Assembly (NCBI GenBank): GCA_040616305.1
Contig: CP159918.1
Location: 434,001-498,000 of the forward strand
DNA from: UBA1876 sp003446665
Lineage (GTDB): Bacteria; Synergistota; Synergistia; Synergistales; Thermovirgaceae
Direction: 5' to 3'
Length of the DNA: 64,000 nucleotides
The translations under genes and the position numbers were made by a program. How positions within the stretch are numbered: the stretch's first letter is position 1; the number at the start of each line of letters is the position of its first letter. The notes beneath the pieces are model-generated. The model was not told where the DNA came from, made no database searches, and saw only the letters and a program-made list of their open reading frames with translations. Shown here one piece after another: positions 22,675 to 32,581 of the stretch.

Positions 22675-25300
22675 AATTACCCGCAAGAAACGGGAAATTG
22701 GTGTTGAAATCGATGACCTGATCGGCCTTTGGTCTATCAAGAGGGAATTGCGACGCATCGAAGCCATGCTGTGGCTCAATCGGCACCGGGAAAAAGAGGA
22801 CATGGGACGATTGAAGCTCGAGTCTTTCCATTTTGCTTTTCGAGGCAATCCAGGTACCGGGAAAACCACCGTAGCGAGGCTTTTGGGCGAGATCTTCCAC
22901 CGTTACGGGATCCTTCGTGTGGGTGATGTCGTCGAGGTGGACCGATCGAAACTGGTAGGGCCCACGCCCGGCGAGACGGAAGTCCGGGCAAGAAAGGCCC
23001 TCAAAAGCGCCCTAGACGGTGTCTTTTTCATCGACGAAGCCTATACTCTTGCAGGCGACAGCCCTTCCGATCCCGGACTAAGAGCGCTGGAAGTCATACT
23101 GAAGGGAATGGAAGATTACCGGGATGCGCTGGTAGTCGTGTTTGCCGGGTATCCGGCGGAGATGGACAGGCTTTTTGACAAGGTTACCGGCCTTAAAAGC
23201 CGCGTGCCCTTTCACCTGGAGTTTGAGAACTACACACCTATCGAGCTTATCAGAATCGCCAATTTAATGGCTGCCAGGGAGGACCTGGAATTTTCCGATG
23301 AGGCTTCCCTGAAACTTCTTCGAATGATGGAAAAACGGGTCAACCAACCTGATTTCAGCAATGCCCGGGAAATCCGGAACATTCTCGATCATGCCAAGAC
23401 GAAGATGTCTTCCCGCCTTCAGTCGAGGTTGAAAGTGTCCCCATGGGATATGAAGACCATCACCGCCGTTGACATCGAAATTCCGATGGAACAAGAAGAG
23501 TCTCCGGAAGAAAAAATAGAGAAAAAGAAGAAGGAAATGTACGCCGACCCGACGGATCACAAAAAGCGTTATGCCCTTGCCTCTGAATACGCAGAGGCAG
23601 GACTCTGGTCCGATGCCGCAGGCCTGATGGAACCTCTGGCTGGAGGACTCGACGAAAAGGAGGCTGCCCTGTACGGCAAGGCGCTTTACATGACCGGAGA
23701 AAGGGACAAGGCCTGGCAGGTCTTCAAAAATCTCTCCCTTAACAGAGAAAGCGCTTTCTTCCAGGGACTTTCAGCCCTTTGGGCCGGAGAGACAGGACTA
23801 GCCGAAGACCTTTTGAACCAAGCGGCATCCATGGCACCCGAAGCGGCCGAGATTCATTACGCCCTGGCTTTTGCTGCCTTCGAGTCTAAAAACTGGGGCA
23901 AGGCCACGGAACATATTATGGAGGGCCTGGGTAAGAAGGGAAGCACGATCCCTCCCTCGATCCTGAGAGACCTTCCCTTCGACAGGCTGGAAGTCCCCGA
24001 AAGCCGGCAAGCCTTGCGTGACATGGTTACCCGATCCTGGGGGCAATATGCAGATACGCTTCTGGATTTCGGGAAGGCCCTTCTGGCATCGGGCGAAGAG
24101 GCCACGCTGCCCTTTGCGATGGATGTTCTCCGGCTGGTTCTGGCGGAGCGCCCGGATGACGCGAGAGCCCACAGGCTTTTGGCCGGATGCTGTGAAGCAT
24201 CGGGAGATTTGGCCTCCGCCGCGGCCTCCTTGGAAATAGCCCTCGAGATTGAACCCCGCAGAACCGGAGACTGGCAAAAGCTGGCGGAACTTTACGAACG
24301 CATTGATATGCACGACAAAGCCGAGTCTATTTATGAAGCGCTTGTCAACGAACCAACCGGATTCGGTCCCGTGACGCTTTCTTTGGCGGCGAAACAGGAG
24401 AAGGCGGGAGAATTGGAAGAGGCGGAAAAGCTTTATGAAAAAGCCTGGGGACAGGAGCTTGACGAAAAAGAAAAGGCGTTTTGTGCAGAGCGGTTGGGAG
24501 TTTTGAAAGCTTCTTCCGGGCATCTGGATGCAGCGCTGCGATATCTGGAAGCTGCCGGAGACGCTGCTATATCCCCGGATGCAAGGTTCTGGCATGCCAG
24601 GGCCCTGATAGAAAAGGGGAGATGGTCCGAAGCGGAACCGTTTCTTCAGGAGCCGATTACTGGAAACGAGCTGGAGGACGCGGCCTTATATTGGAAAATA
24701 AGGGTATTTATCGCCACGAAAAACCTCTACCAGGCCAGAAGACACGCAGGGAACGACGGAGGAAATAACTGGCTGAAACTGGTAAAGGGCGTGGTTCGGG
24801 GACTATCGGGGGACAAGTCTGCAGCAGCTGTTCTAAAAGAGCTTGCTACTGCCGGGTTCGGACCGGACGGTTTGGGCCTTTTTGCGGTCGGCCTGGCCGG
24901 CATCGAGGAATGGGATTTGGTCGAAGCCAGCGCCAGGAAGGCTCGCAGAAGCGATCCGGGACCTTTCTTGTGGGAAAGGGCAGACAAGAGGATAGTCGAG
25001 GAAACGGCCTATCTGGGAGCAATAGCTACTGCAAGGCTGGGCAAGTGGACGGAAGCCCTGGAGGAGTTCCGCAAAGTTTACATATCGTTGCGGCATCCCG
25101 CGCCACTTTACGGCCAGGCGGTAAGTCTCGTAGCCCTCGGCGAGGTAGACCAGGCAAAAAGAATTTTCCTGCAGCTCAAATCGGCGGCGCCTGCATCGGC
25201 CAAAAAGCTCGAGGATCTGATACGAGACCATTCCGGTTTCAGGAGATTTTTGGCCGAAAAAGTCGACCCGGGGCTGCTTGAAACGTTTGTTTTCATATGA
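22652..25300 (+). CDS. CbbX/SpoVK-type AAA+ ATPase fused to TPR array
   Basis: 882 residues. Residues ~15-285 are a AAA+ module of the CbbX/SpoVK/EccA type: Walker A GNPGTGKT at 65-72, Walker B VFFIDEA at 124-130, and the FAGYPAEM sensor segment at 164-171. A charged linker (about 285-305, rich in E and K) leads to ~570 residues of helical TPR-like repeats, with motifs such as ALEIEPRRTGDWQKLAELYE. EccA-type ATPases of type VII secretion carry the same two parts in reverse order. Clients are unknown. ATG 22652 overlaps the deaminase gene by 23 nt. Confidence 0.88.
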   Translation: MMTAVAIEITRKKREIGVEIDDLIGLWSIKRELRRIEAMLWLNRHREKEDMGRLKLESFHFAFRGNPGTGKTTVARLLGEIFHRYGILRVGDVVEVDRSKLVGPTPGETEVRARKALKSALDGVFFIDEAYTLAGDSPSDPGLRALEVILKGMEDYRDALVVVFAGYPAEMDRLFDKVTGLKSRVPFHLEFENYTPIELIRIANLMAAREDLEFSDEASLKLLRMMEKRVNQPDFSNAREIRNILDHAKTKMSSRLQSRLKVSPWDMKTITAVDIEIPMEQEESPEEKIEKKKKEMYADPTDHKKRYALASEYAEAGLWSDAAGLMEPLAGGLDEKEAALYGKALYMTGERDKAWQVFKNLSLNRESAFFQGLSALWAGETGLAEDLLNQAASMAPEAAEIHYALAFAAFESKNWGKATEHIMEGLGKKGSTIPPSILRDLPFDRLEVPESRQALRDMVTRSWGQYADTLLDFGKALLASGEEATLPFAMDVLRLVLAERPDDARAHRLLAGCCEASGDLASAAASLEIALEIEPRRTGDWQKLAELYERIDMHDKAESIYEALVNEPTGFGPVTLSLAAKQEKAGELEEAEKLYEKAWGQELDEKEKAFCAERLGVLKASSGHLDAALRYLEAAGDAAISPDARFWHARALIEKGRWSEAEPFLQEPITGNELEDAALYWKIRVFIATKNLYQARRHAGNDGGNNWLKLVKGVVRGLSGDKSAAAVLKELATAGFGPDGLGLFAVGLAGIEEWDLVEASARKARRSDPGPFLWERADKRIVEETAYLGAIATARLGKWTEALEEFRKVYISLRHPAPLYGQAVSLVALGEVDQAKRIFLQLKSAAPASAKKLEDLIRDHSGFRRFLAEKVDPGLLETFVFI

Positions 25301-25347
25301 GAGAGCTCGTCATTCCGTGATTGACCCAAAAAGAAGGAGGATTCGCA

Positions 25348-25920
25348 ATGGAAAGAGACAAGGCTCTGGAACTGCTCAAAAGGCATAATGCCGAAGAAGG
25401 TCATATAAGGCATGCCGTCGCCGTGGAAGCGACGATGCGCCATTTTGCGAGGAAATTGGGAGAAGACGAGAAACTGTGGGGAATAACTGGTCTTTTGCAC
25501 GACATCGATTGGGAAAAGACACAGGAGACACCCGAGCGCCATACCCATGTAGGGGCGCAAATCCTGGAAGAAGAGGGCTATCCGCCCCAGGTGGTAAGGG
25601 CGGTTTTATCTCATGGTTGGGGAATATGCAGTGACGTAAAACCCGAATCGGACATGGAAAAGTACCTTTTCGCCGTCGATGAGCTGACGGGCTTCGTAAC
25701 CGCTGTAGCCCTGGTTCGCCCGGGGAAATCGCTACAGGATCTCAAGGTCAAATCTGTCAGAAAAAAATGGAAAGACAAGGCCTTCGCCCGTGGTGTCGAC
25801 AGGGACGTCATCCAAAGGGGGGCGGAGCTTCTCGGCCAGCCTCTGGAAGATCTAATAGAGGAGGTAATCGAAGCCCTTAAACCGGTAGAAAAAGAAATAG
25901 GACTGGGAGAGGACGACTGA
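25348..25920 (+). CDS. HD-domain hydrolase
   Basis: 190 residues with an HD phosphohydrolase fold. Metal-binding residues are seen in GHIRHAVAVE, in LLHDIDWE (the HD pair) and in HTHVGAQILEE. This HDIG-related group acts on nucleotides or phosphoesters; the exact substrate is not known. ATG 25348 has AAGGAGGATTCGCA just upstream; the longer frame from TTG 25321 would run through that ribosome site. It follows the AAA+/TPR gene by 47 nt and is probably in the same operon. Confidence 0.88.
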   Translation: MERDKALELLKRHNAEEGHIRHAVAVEATMRHFARKLGEDEKLWGITGLLHDIDWEKTQETPERHTHVGAQILEEEGYPPQVVRAVLSHGWGICSDVKPESDMEKYLFAVDELTGFVTAVALVRPGKSLQDLKVKSVRKKWKDKAFARGVDRDVIQRGAELLGQPLEDLIEEVIEALKPVEKEIGLGEDD

Positions 25921-25955
25921 TTCGCCAGATTCATTAAGACGACGCGACGCTTCTG

Positions 25956-26426
25956 CTACTCCAGGGGCGCCGCGTCCAGTAATTTCCACCGGATTCCACC
26001 AGGTCCGGTAATTTCGTATGACAGCAGCATGTACCCACCTATATGCCCGTCCTCTATGTAGGCCATGCACCATGAAGGTCCCAAAAACCAGATGTCGCTT
26101 TTGCCCGGAATTCTCATGGTCCCTCCGACAACGCCTTCCCACGGCAAAAGGTCTTTTCGCGAAAGCAGATCCTCCAGGGCTTCCTCGCGGGGATCCCCTG
26201 TGGAAATGGAGGCCCTTTCGCTCCAGTCCGGTCCCGGTACTGCGGCATCCTGAAGGTTTTGGACCTTTTTCTCAAGAATTTTCTCGCGCAAGGCGTATTC
26301 GTCTATTATTCCTTGAAGGGAGCGGATTTCGGAAAGACTCCTGAAATTGAAAAAGAGACTTGTGGCAAGTCCCAGTGCGAGTATCAAGAGCAGGACCGAA
26401 TTTGCAAAAGCGCGTCTTACGGCCAT
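25956..26426 (-). CDS. Membrane-anchored coiled-coil protein, unknown
   Basis: 156 residues. One N-terminal membrane helix (about 10-28, SVLLLILALGLATSLFF) is followed by a short coiled coil (about 30-62) and a C-terminal ~90-residue globular part. It is likely anchored in the inner membrane with the C-terminus outside. ATG 26426 is chosen because GGAGGG sits 9 nt upstream; ATG 26432 and GTG 26435 are too close to it. I do not recognise the family. Confidence 0.7.
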   Translation of the reverse strand: MAVRRAFANSVLLLILALGLATSLFFNFRSLSEIRSLQGIIDEYALREKILEKKVQNLQDAAVPGPDWSERASISTGDPREEALEDLLSRKDLLPWEGVVGGTMRIPGKSDIWFLGPSWCMAYIEDGHIGGYMLLSYEITGPGGIRWKLLDAAPLE

Positions 26427-26675
26427 TGTCATCACCCTCCGGCATGTTGAAACAGTTCACTTTGTGGTACTGTTCCTTTTGTGAGTACTTACGTCAGTTT
26501 AGCACTATGGGTAGGTTTTCGGGATAAATGAAGTTTAAGAGGCACAAAAAGGCCGACCTTTTCGCCTCCCCGGGGGAGGGAATCCGTAAACGGGCGGATA
26601 CGCTGTTTACCAGGAACAGGAGACAATGACAACCACAGGGAAAACCCCTTTTTACAAAAGAAGGGAAGTGTTTTC

Positions 26676-27311
26676 ATGGTGATACGGATAGTTTTGGCCG
26701 ACGACCATCCTCTTACGCGCGTCGGCATCAGGGATTACCTGCTCAAAGAGGAGGAATTCGAGCTCGTTGGCGAGGCCTCCGACGGGATAGAAGCCGGGAG
26801 GCTCATAGAGAACAAAAAACCCGACATCGCGCTTCTTGACATCAGGATGCCCGGTGAAAGCGGTGTTTCTTTGGCCCGGAAAGTCCGGGAGTTGTCACCT
26901 TCCACGGCTGTCATCATGCTCACCTCCTACGATGCCCAGCAGTACGTCCTCTCTTCCCTTAAGGCGGGGGCGAAGGGGTTTGTGCTTAAAACGGCGACGC
27001 CGGAGGACTTGGCCAGGGCGATTCGCATTGTCGCATCGGGCGGGTTGTATCTTGATTCCGAGGTTTCGCAGGCTATGGAAGGCCCCGGATTTTCGCCGGA
27101 AAACCTGTCCTCAAGGGAACGAGAGGTCCTGTTAGAGGCGGCAAGAGGCCTTTCAAGCAAGGAGATCGCAGGTAAGCTTTATATCAGTGAGAGGACCGTG
27201 CAAACTCACCTCGGATCCATTTACGACAAGCTCGGGGCCAAGAACAAGACGGAAGCCATGCTTTTGGCACTTAAATACGGGGTGGTTTCGCTGGAGGAGT
27301 TGCTTGAATGA
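26676..27311 (+). CDS. NarL/FixJ-family response regulator
   Basis: 211 residues. A receiver domain with the acidic pocket DD at 9-10, phosphoacceptor Asp55 (LLDIRMPG) and Lys near 105 (FVLK) is followed by a LuxR-type helix-turn-helix (about 143-208, LSSREREVLLEAARGLSSKEIA). It binds DNA when phosphorylated by the adjacent kinase. The stop overlaps the kinase start (ATGA), so the pair is stoichiometrically coupled. No obvious target operator was seen in the window. Confidence 0.96.
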   Translation: MVIRIVLADDHPLTRVGIRDYLLKEEEFELVGEASDGIEAGRLIENKKPDIALLDIRMPGESGVSLARKVRELSPSTAVIMLTSYDAQQYVLSSLKAGAKGFVLKTATPEDLARAIRIVASGGLYLDSEVSQAMEGPGFSPENLSSREREVLLEAARGLSSKEIAGKLYISERTVQTHLGSIYDKLGAKNKTEAMLLALKYGVVSLEELLE

Positions 27312-28669
27312 GGCGACATCTTCTGATCCTTTTGACGGTGGCGATCCTCCTTCCGTCGTTCGCTGCTTTGGTGATAGCCGCCGCAGGGGTGATTGAGCAT
27401 CAGAAGGCTATGGAAGTGGTGGCTCAGTCTTACGTCAAGGACCTGGCACAAAATTTTGCCGACAGGATCGAAGCGGGCTGGGAGACCAGGATGGGTTTTT
27501 CGAGAATGGAACGTATGATGAGGTTCAACAGGATGAGCTTCGGTCTTTCCATACCCGGCTGGGTGGCAGTTGTGGATTCAAACGGTCGCTTGCTGTTTTC
27601 CACGTCGGGAACCGATATCCTGACCACGCTCTGGCAGCAGGAAATTCCCATTGGATCGGCAGTTGACGTCAAAAGTTCTGGGGGAGAGCGCTTTACCCTC
27701 GCAGCATACCCGGCCGGTGAGACGGGCTGGTTCGTCATAGCCGCGGTTTCGTGGAATGAGCTTTTGGGGCCGATGCTGTCTTTCAACCGTTGGCCCCTCT
27801 ATGTAGGTCTGACAGGCCTTTTGGGGCTTCTTTCGGTATACGCCCTCTGGCGTTGGCTTGTTTCTCCCCTGCGCGTCCTGGAGGCGGAAGTTTCCGTACT
27901 TAAGTGGGGTAAGGAAGTGCCGGTTCGTGATGACAACCAGGCGGTCTTCGAGATTCGAAGATTGCGTCAGGTCCTGTACCAGTTGGCTCTTTCTGCGGTG
28001 GAACGCGCAAATCTAATGAAACGATATGTCAGCGATATTGTAAAGGTGCAGGAAGAGGAAAGGTCAAAGCTGGCTCGCGAAATTCACGATGGCCCGCTCC
28101 AGGATGTTACTGCCCTGATTCAGCAGCTTCGCCTGGCCAAGCCCGAGCTGAATCGTGAAGAATCGGCCGACAGGCTCCATCTTGCGGAAGAAGGTGCAAT
28201 TAACGTGGTCCGGGAGCTTCGTTCTCTTTGCGACGAGCTTTCACCGCCCTGGCTTGATTTGGGCCTTGCCCAGGCCCTCCAGGAATTGGCCGACAGGTTC
28301 TCGAGGTACCTTGACATTTCCGTGAGCGTAGAAGTGGATGGGGAAATTCCCCTGTCTCGTGAGGAAACCCTCGCGTTTTTCAGGGTTGTCCAGGAAGCGG
28401 TTCACAACTCGGCGAGGCACGGGAACGCGGATTCTGTGGTAATAAGGTTTTTCGAGGAAGACGGGAAGGCCGTGCTCGAAATCGTCGACGACGGAAAGGG
28501 CTTCGATGTAAAGATGGACGTGGAATCCCTGCGCGTCAGCGGACACCGCGGACTCGCCAACATGAACGAGCGTATGAGCCTCATAGGCGGGAAGCTTGAA
28601 ATAAAATCCGCTCCAGGGGAAGGCGCTACTGTCAGATGTTCCGTGCCGATCACTTCCGCTTCTGCCTGA
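27308..28669 (+). CDS. NarX/DegS-type sensor histidine kinase
   Basis: 453 residues. Two membrane helices (about 5-27 and 163-184) flank a ~130-residue extracytoplasmic sensor domain. The HisKA_3 dimerisation region has phosphoacceptor His260 in REIHDGPLQD, followed by a HATPase domain with QEAVHNSARHG, DDGKGFD and GHRGLANMNERM. It phosphorylates the adjacent response regulator. The stimulus is unknown. The last 20 nt overlap the convergent UPF0316 gene. Confidence 0.96.
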   Translation: MRRHLLILLTVAILLPSFAALVIAAAGVIEHQKAMEVVAQSYVKDLAQNFADRIEAGWETRMGFSRMERMMRFNRMSFGLSIPGWVAVVDSNGRLLFSTSGTDILTTLWQQEIPIGSAVDVKSSGGERFTLAAYPAGETGWFVIAAVSWNELLGPMLSFNRWPLYVGLTGLLGLLSVYALWRWLVSPLRVLEAEVSVLKWGKEVPVRDDNQAVFEIRRLRQVLYQLALSAVERANLMKRYVSDIVKVQEEERSKLAREIHDGPLQDVTALIQQLRLAKPELNREESADRLHLAEEGAINVVRELRSLCDELSPPWLDLGLAQALQELADRFSRYLDISVSVEVDGEIPLSREETLAFFRVVQEAVHNSARHGNADSVVIRFFEEDGKAVLEIVDDGKGFDVKMDVESLRVSGHRGLANMNERMSLIGGKLEIKSAPGEGATVRCSVPITSASA

Positions 28670-29165
28670 AGTGGCCGCCCCAAACACCCCTTACGTCGGA
28701 GACGAAAACGAAACCCGTGCTTCCTATCATGTTTGAGATATGAGGGATTTCGGAGCGTTGGCACAGTATTTTGAGTATTAGCCTGTTGCCCGCTTTCCCC
28801 TCTCCATGGATTACGGTGGTTCCGAAGCCTTCTGACCTCAGGTCCTCTACCAGAATGAGGGAGGACTCGGTTTCCGGAGCAATCACTTCGACCAGGACAT
28901 AGGCACTCATGAGCTTTGACTCGAGGAATATGCCAAGATAGTTTCCCGCCGCGAATCCCCCGGCATATGCAACTATCTGCATGGGAGACGTTATCCCGTT
29001 TTGTAACACATACCCCAGGGCAACAAGATAAATGCCCGATTCGAAGAATGCCGTGAAAGCGGCCTGGGCTTTTTTGCCCTTTACCAGAAGAAGTATCCGG
29101 AACGTCCCAAGGGAGACATCCAGAAGGCGCGCGCAGAATATGAGTAAAAGTCCGATCAGATCCAT
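28650..29165 (-). CDS. UPF0316/DUF2179 membrane protein
   Basis: 171 residues. Three N-terminal membrane helices (within about 1-85) precede a C-terminal DUF2179 domain with the characteristic EGFGTTVIHGEGK segment. The family is uncharacterised; DUF2179 domains also occur in YitT proteins. ATG 29165 has a perfect GGAGGAGG site; the longer frame upstream is not needed. Converges with the histidine kinase gene with a 20-nt overlap. Confidence 0.9.
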   Translation of the reverse strand: MDLIGLLLIFCARLLDVSLGTFRILLLVKGKKAQAAFTAFFESGIYLVALGYVLQNGITSPMQIVAYAGGFAAGNYLGIFLESKLMSAYVLVEVIAPETESSLILVEDLRSEGFGTTVIHGEGKAGNRLILKILCQRSEIPHISNMIGSTGFVFVSDVRGVWGGHFRQKRK

Positions 29166-29326
29166 GGATCCTCCTCCGTGCCCCGTGTCGTGTGTTTTTT
29201 GTGGACGGAACACCCGTAACATCTTAGTATAAAATGAATGAGTTTGACAGACCGAAGAAAAGAGAAAGAGATTGGACAAGAAATTCGTCCGGTGAAGGGA
29301 GGGAGCCCCTTGAAAGGGGCGAAATC

Positions 29327-30940
29327 ATGAGAATACGCGTTCTTGGTGCTGCCGGAGAGGTGACCGGGTCCAACTATCTTCTAGATGTCGGAGGGAAAAA
29401 GGTCCTGGTGGACTGCGGGCTTTACCAGGGTGGCGAAGAGGGAAAAAACAGGGAGCCCCTGGAATTCGAACCCTCCGAGCTTGCTGCCGTAATTCTTACC
29501 CATGCGCACCTGGACCATACGGGACGGGTTCCCCTTCTCGTGAAGGAAGGATTCAGTGGACCTGTTTTTGGTACCAGACCGACATTGGAACTCTCGGAGG
29601 TACTCTGGGAAGACGCGGCGCGTCTGCAAAAAGAAGATGCCGAGTGGAAAACCAGGAAGAATCAACGCAAGGGACTGCCTCCGGTGGAGCCTCTTTTTAC
29701 CACAGAGGACGCCAGGCAGGCTCTGGAGCAATTAAGGTCGGCCAGTTATGACGACGTGATCGACATAACCGATGGGGTCAAGGTCAGATTCAGGGATGCC
29801 GGGCACATCTTGGGCAGCGCCAACCTGGAACTGTGGCTTGCCGAAGGTGACGAGGAGGTCAAAATCGTTTTTTCCGGCGACCTGGGACCGCAGAAAACCG
29901 TTTTGGAACGCAATCCTTCCTTCATCGAAGAGGCTGATTACGTGGTCATCGAGTCCACCTACGGCAACCGGGAGCACAAGACCAACGAAGAAAGCCGGGA
30001 AGAATTCCGGCAGACGATGCGGACAATGCTTAAAGATCACGGCAAGGTACTTGTTCCCACCTTCGTCGTGGACAGGGCCCAAAGGGTACTGTACGAATTG
30101 ACGCTCATGCAGCTTGAAGGCATACTTCCCGATAACGTCCCAATTTATTTCGATTCGCCGATGGGGATGAAAGCCACCGCAATTTACAATGAACACGTTG
30201 CCCTTCTTTCGAGCGAAATCCAGGATCAGATACGAAACGGCACGGACCCCTTTTCGCCGAAACAATTGCGTATAGTCGAAAGCGTGGAAGAATCAAAGGC
30301 GATAAACTCCGTACGGCATGCCATAGTCCTCGCCGGGAGCGGGATGTGTACCGGAGGACGGATCGTCCACCACCTGAAAAACAACCTGTACAAGGAAGAC
30401 ACCCATGTCGTTTTCGTGGGGTATCAGGCCCGGGGAACCTTGGGACGCAGGATAGTAGAAGGTGCCAAAACCGTCAGGGTGGCGGGTGAGGAAGTGGCAG
30501 TCAATGCCAAAATTCACACAATCAACGGGTTTTCCGCCCACGCTGACCGCAGGGACCTTTTGGCATGGGCACGTAATTTCAGGACGGAACCTACCTTCTT
30601 CGTCACTCACGGTGAGGAGGAGGCAGCCGTGGCTCTTGCCAGTAATCTGGAAGAAGAAGGTTTTAAAGCCGTAATACCCACACTGGGGCAGGAATTTGAG
30701 CTTAAGCCGAGCCGGGAGGCCGTTGCCGCCGGTTCAGCCCGTGCGTTCAAAGGTTTTAAAACGAGCAAGCCGGAAGCTGACGCGCTGCTTTCGGAAATAG
30801 AAGCCGTTACTTCAATTCTTAGAGGCAAGAAGGGGATAGACCGCAGGGAATACATTAACCTGCTGTCATCAGCTCGTACCCTCCTGGAAACCGTCAGGGA
30901 CAAAATAGAGGAGACCAGCGGCGGAGAAACTGTTTTATAG
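29327..30940 (+). CDS. Beta-CASP metallo-beta-lactamase-fold RNase
   Basis: 537 residues. The metallo-beta-lactamase core has THAHLDHTG and the SGDLG motif; the beta-CASP insert and the GSGMCTGGRIVHHL and FSAHADRRDLL motifs place it with CPSF73/YsH1-like RNA nucleases common in archaea and many bacteria. A C-terminal helical extension (~60 residues) follows. It likely trims or cleaves RNA using two zinc ions. ATG 29327 (MRIRVLGAAGEVTGS) is chosen; 31 upstream in-frame codons are low complexity and lack family similarity. Confidence 0.92.
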   Translation: MRIRVLGAAGEVTGSNYLLDVGGKKVLVDCGLYQGGEEGKNREPLEFEPSELAAVILTHAHLDHTGRVPLLVKEGFSGPVFGTRPTLELSEVLWEDAARLQKEDAEWKTRKNQRKGLPPVEPLFTTEDARQALEQLRSASYDDVIDITDGVKVRFRDAGHILGSANLELWLAEGDEEVKIVFSGDLGPQKTVLERNPSFIEEADYVVIESTYGNREHKTNEESREEFRQTMRTMLKDHGKVLVPTFVVDRAQRVLYELTLMQLEGILPDNVPIYFDSPMGMKATAIYNEHVALLSSEIQDQIRNGTDPFSPKQLRIVESVEESKAINSVRHAIVLAGSGMCTGGRIVHHLKNNLYKEDTHVVFVGYQARGTLGRRIVEGAKTVRVAGEEVAVNAKIHTINGFSAHADRRDLLAWARNFRTEPTFFVTHGEEEAAVALASNLEEEGFKAVIPTLGQEFELKPSREAVAAGSARAFKGFKTSKPEADALLSEIEAVTSILRGKKGIDRREYINLLSSARTLLETVRDKIEETSGGETVL

Positions 30941-31012
30941 TGAACCCAAAGTGGTATTCGAGAGCATTATAGGCGTGGGAGCATAAATCGCCTCATTAGG
31001 AGGTCTGGCTAT

Positions 31013-32488
31013 ATGCGCAAAGGGATCTATTTCTGGTTCACCATAATTCTTGCGGCCGCTGTTATAGCGGGCGGCTACATGTATTTCGGACACAGGCCGG
31101 TAACACTGACAGTGTCCGAAGTCCTGCCGGCAGTGGAAGAAGGCTTACCGTACGTTCTGGTCGTTGCGCCGGGAGACCAGATAGGAGCCGAAATACCTGA
31201 AGAAGTCGTCCGAAAAGCTTCCTTGCGGTCAAAGTCCTATTACCGACTGATGCACGGATTGCTGCCTTTGGCCGGTTTATCTAAAGAGACGGCGTTTTTG
31301 GCCGTGGGAGCGAGGGATACCGGAAAGGCCGAATTGTACGGCGCCTTCCTTTTCACCAATAAGGAAACATCCGCCCTTTCCTCGGGGCGGGTTCCCGAAA
31401 CCTGGAAGGAAGCGCTTCCTGAGGTGTCTGCGGAAAGAACCGGAAAAAACAGATACCGTATGAGCTTGGGCGCCGATGCCCCTGAATTGTATTTTATTAC
31501 CCGAGGCGACATGCTGCTTTTGTCCCTGGAGGAGGCCGGCATCGACAGGATGATTGAAACCATCGACGACCCTGCTTCAAGGATGAATGTTTCCTGGACA
31601 TTGGAAACCGCCTGGCCGGGGCATTTCCTGTTTAACGATGGAGGGGTCCTGGCCGAAAAGGCTTCGTTTGACGGCCTTGATGTCGGTTACGCTCCCATCA
31701 GGCTTGAAGCCGCCTGGGAGAAAACCGGGGGCAAGGGAATTTTAGCCTGGTCCATTGGCGGAATCGAAGGGTGGATCCCGCCCGAAATCAAAGAAGCTCT
31801 GCAGGGTCATTTTTGGCGGGAAGAGCTTTACATGCCCGAACCACTAATCGCCGCGGCCGGCTTTAACCTTCCCCGGGTCGTACCCGGCGGGTCGAAACTT
31901 TGGGACGAGCTTTCCGAAGCTGCGGAAACGCTTGGCGTCGGGACAGATCTTTTGGCAAGGGTCCTGGAAGGCCCTGCGATGATAGTCGTTGGCGGACGCA
32001 GTCGCCTCCTTCTGGTAAATTTGCCGGGTTTTTTGCTGGAATTGCCCGACAGGGGCAAAGAGGGAATCGAACTTGTGAAAACCTTGTGGGAAAGGGACTT
32101 CATGCGGGTTCCAATGGAACCCCGGCCCCTTGAGGGATTCGAGGCCGGAGGAAGCCTTTCGATCCCCCTGACCGTAGTCGGCGCCGCATCTGAAGAATTG
32201 GTAGTGATGGGGGCCATGGATGTGTCTGAAATTGGCGAACTCCTTCCACTAAAAAGTATCTTTGATCTTCCAGAAACTGCGCCGGCGTGGGTTTACGTCG
32301 ATTTCCCGAAAGCGGCTCAAGCTTTGAGGAACCTGAGCACAGCGGGGGGGCTGGCCCAAAAGATAGGCATTTCCGGAGGGGAAGGTCTGGAAGAACTTGC
32401 CGAATCAGCCGAAAAACTCGCCGAACTTGGTAAAATCCTGGTGGTTATACAAGACTATAAAACGGGACGAATCAGCTGGGAACAATAA
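31013..32488 (+). CDS. Membrane-anchored protein of unknown function
   Basis: 491 residues. An N-terminal membrane helix (about 6-26) is followed by a ~460-residue region, probably periplasmic, with no recognised domain. Its mix of strands and amphipathic helices, and phrases such as PYVLVVAPGDQ and YVDFPKAAQALRNL, remind me of DUF3352-like secreted proteins, but this is weak. ATG 31013 follows TAGGAGG. It lies 94 nt before tyrS and may be co-transcribed with it. Confidence 0.75.
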   Translation: MRKGIYFWFTIILAAAVIAGGYMYFGHRPVTLTVSEVLPAVEEGLPYVLVVAPGDQIGAEIPEEVVRKASLRSKSYYRLMHGLLPLAGLSKETAFLAVGARDTGKAELYGAFLFTNKETSALSSGRVPETWKEALPEVSAERTGKNRYRMSLGADAPELYFITRGDMLLLSLEEAGIDRMIETIDDPASRMNVSWTLETAWPGHFLFNDGGVLAEKASFDGLDVGYAPIRLEAAWEKTGGKGILAWSIGGIEGWIPPEIKEALQGHFWREELYMPEPLIAAAGFNLPRVVPGGSKLWDELSEAAETLGVGTDLLARVLEGPAMIVVGGRSRLLLVNLPGFLLELPDRGKEGIELVKTLWERDFMRVPMEPRPLEGFEAGGSLSIPLTVVGAASEELVVMGAMDVSEIGELLPLKSIFDLPETAPAWVYVDFPKAAQALRNLSTAGGLAQKIGISGGEGLEELAESAEKLAELGKILVVIQDYKTGRISWEQ

Positions 32489-32581
32489 AACTGCGTGTAA
32501 GGAACGCGCTCCTGAAGGACTTCATGGCAAAACTTGAAGAATACCTTTCTTGAAAGGCAAAAAATGCGGGAGGTAAGAAGA

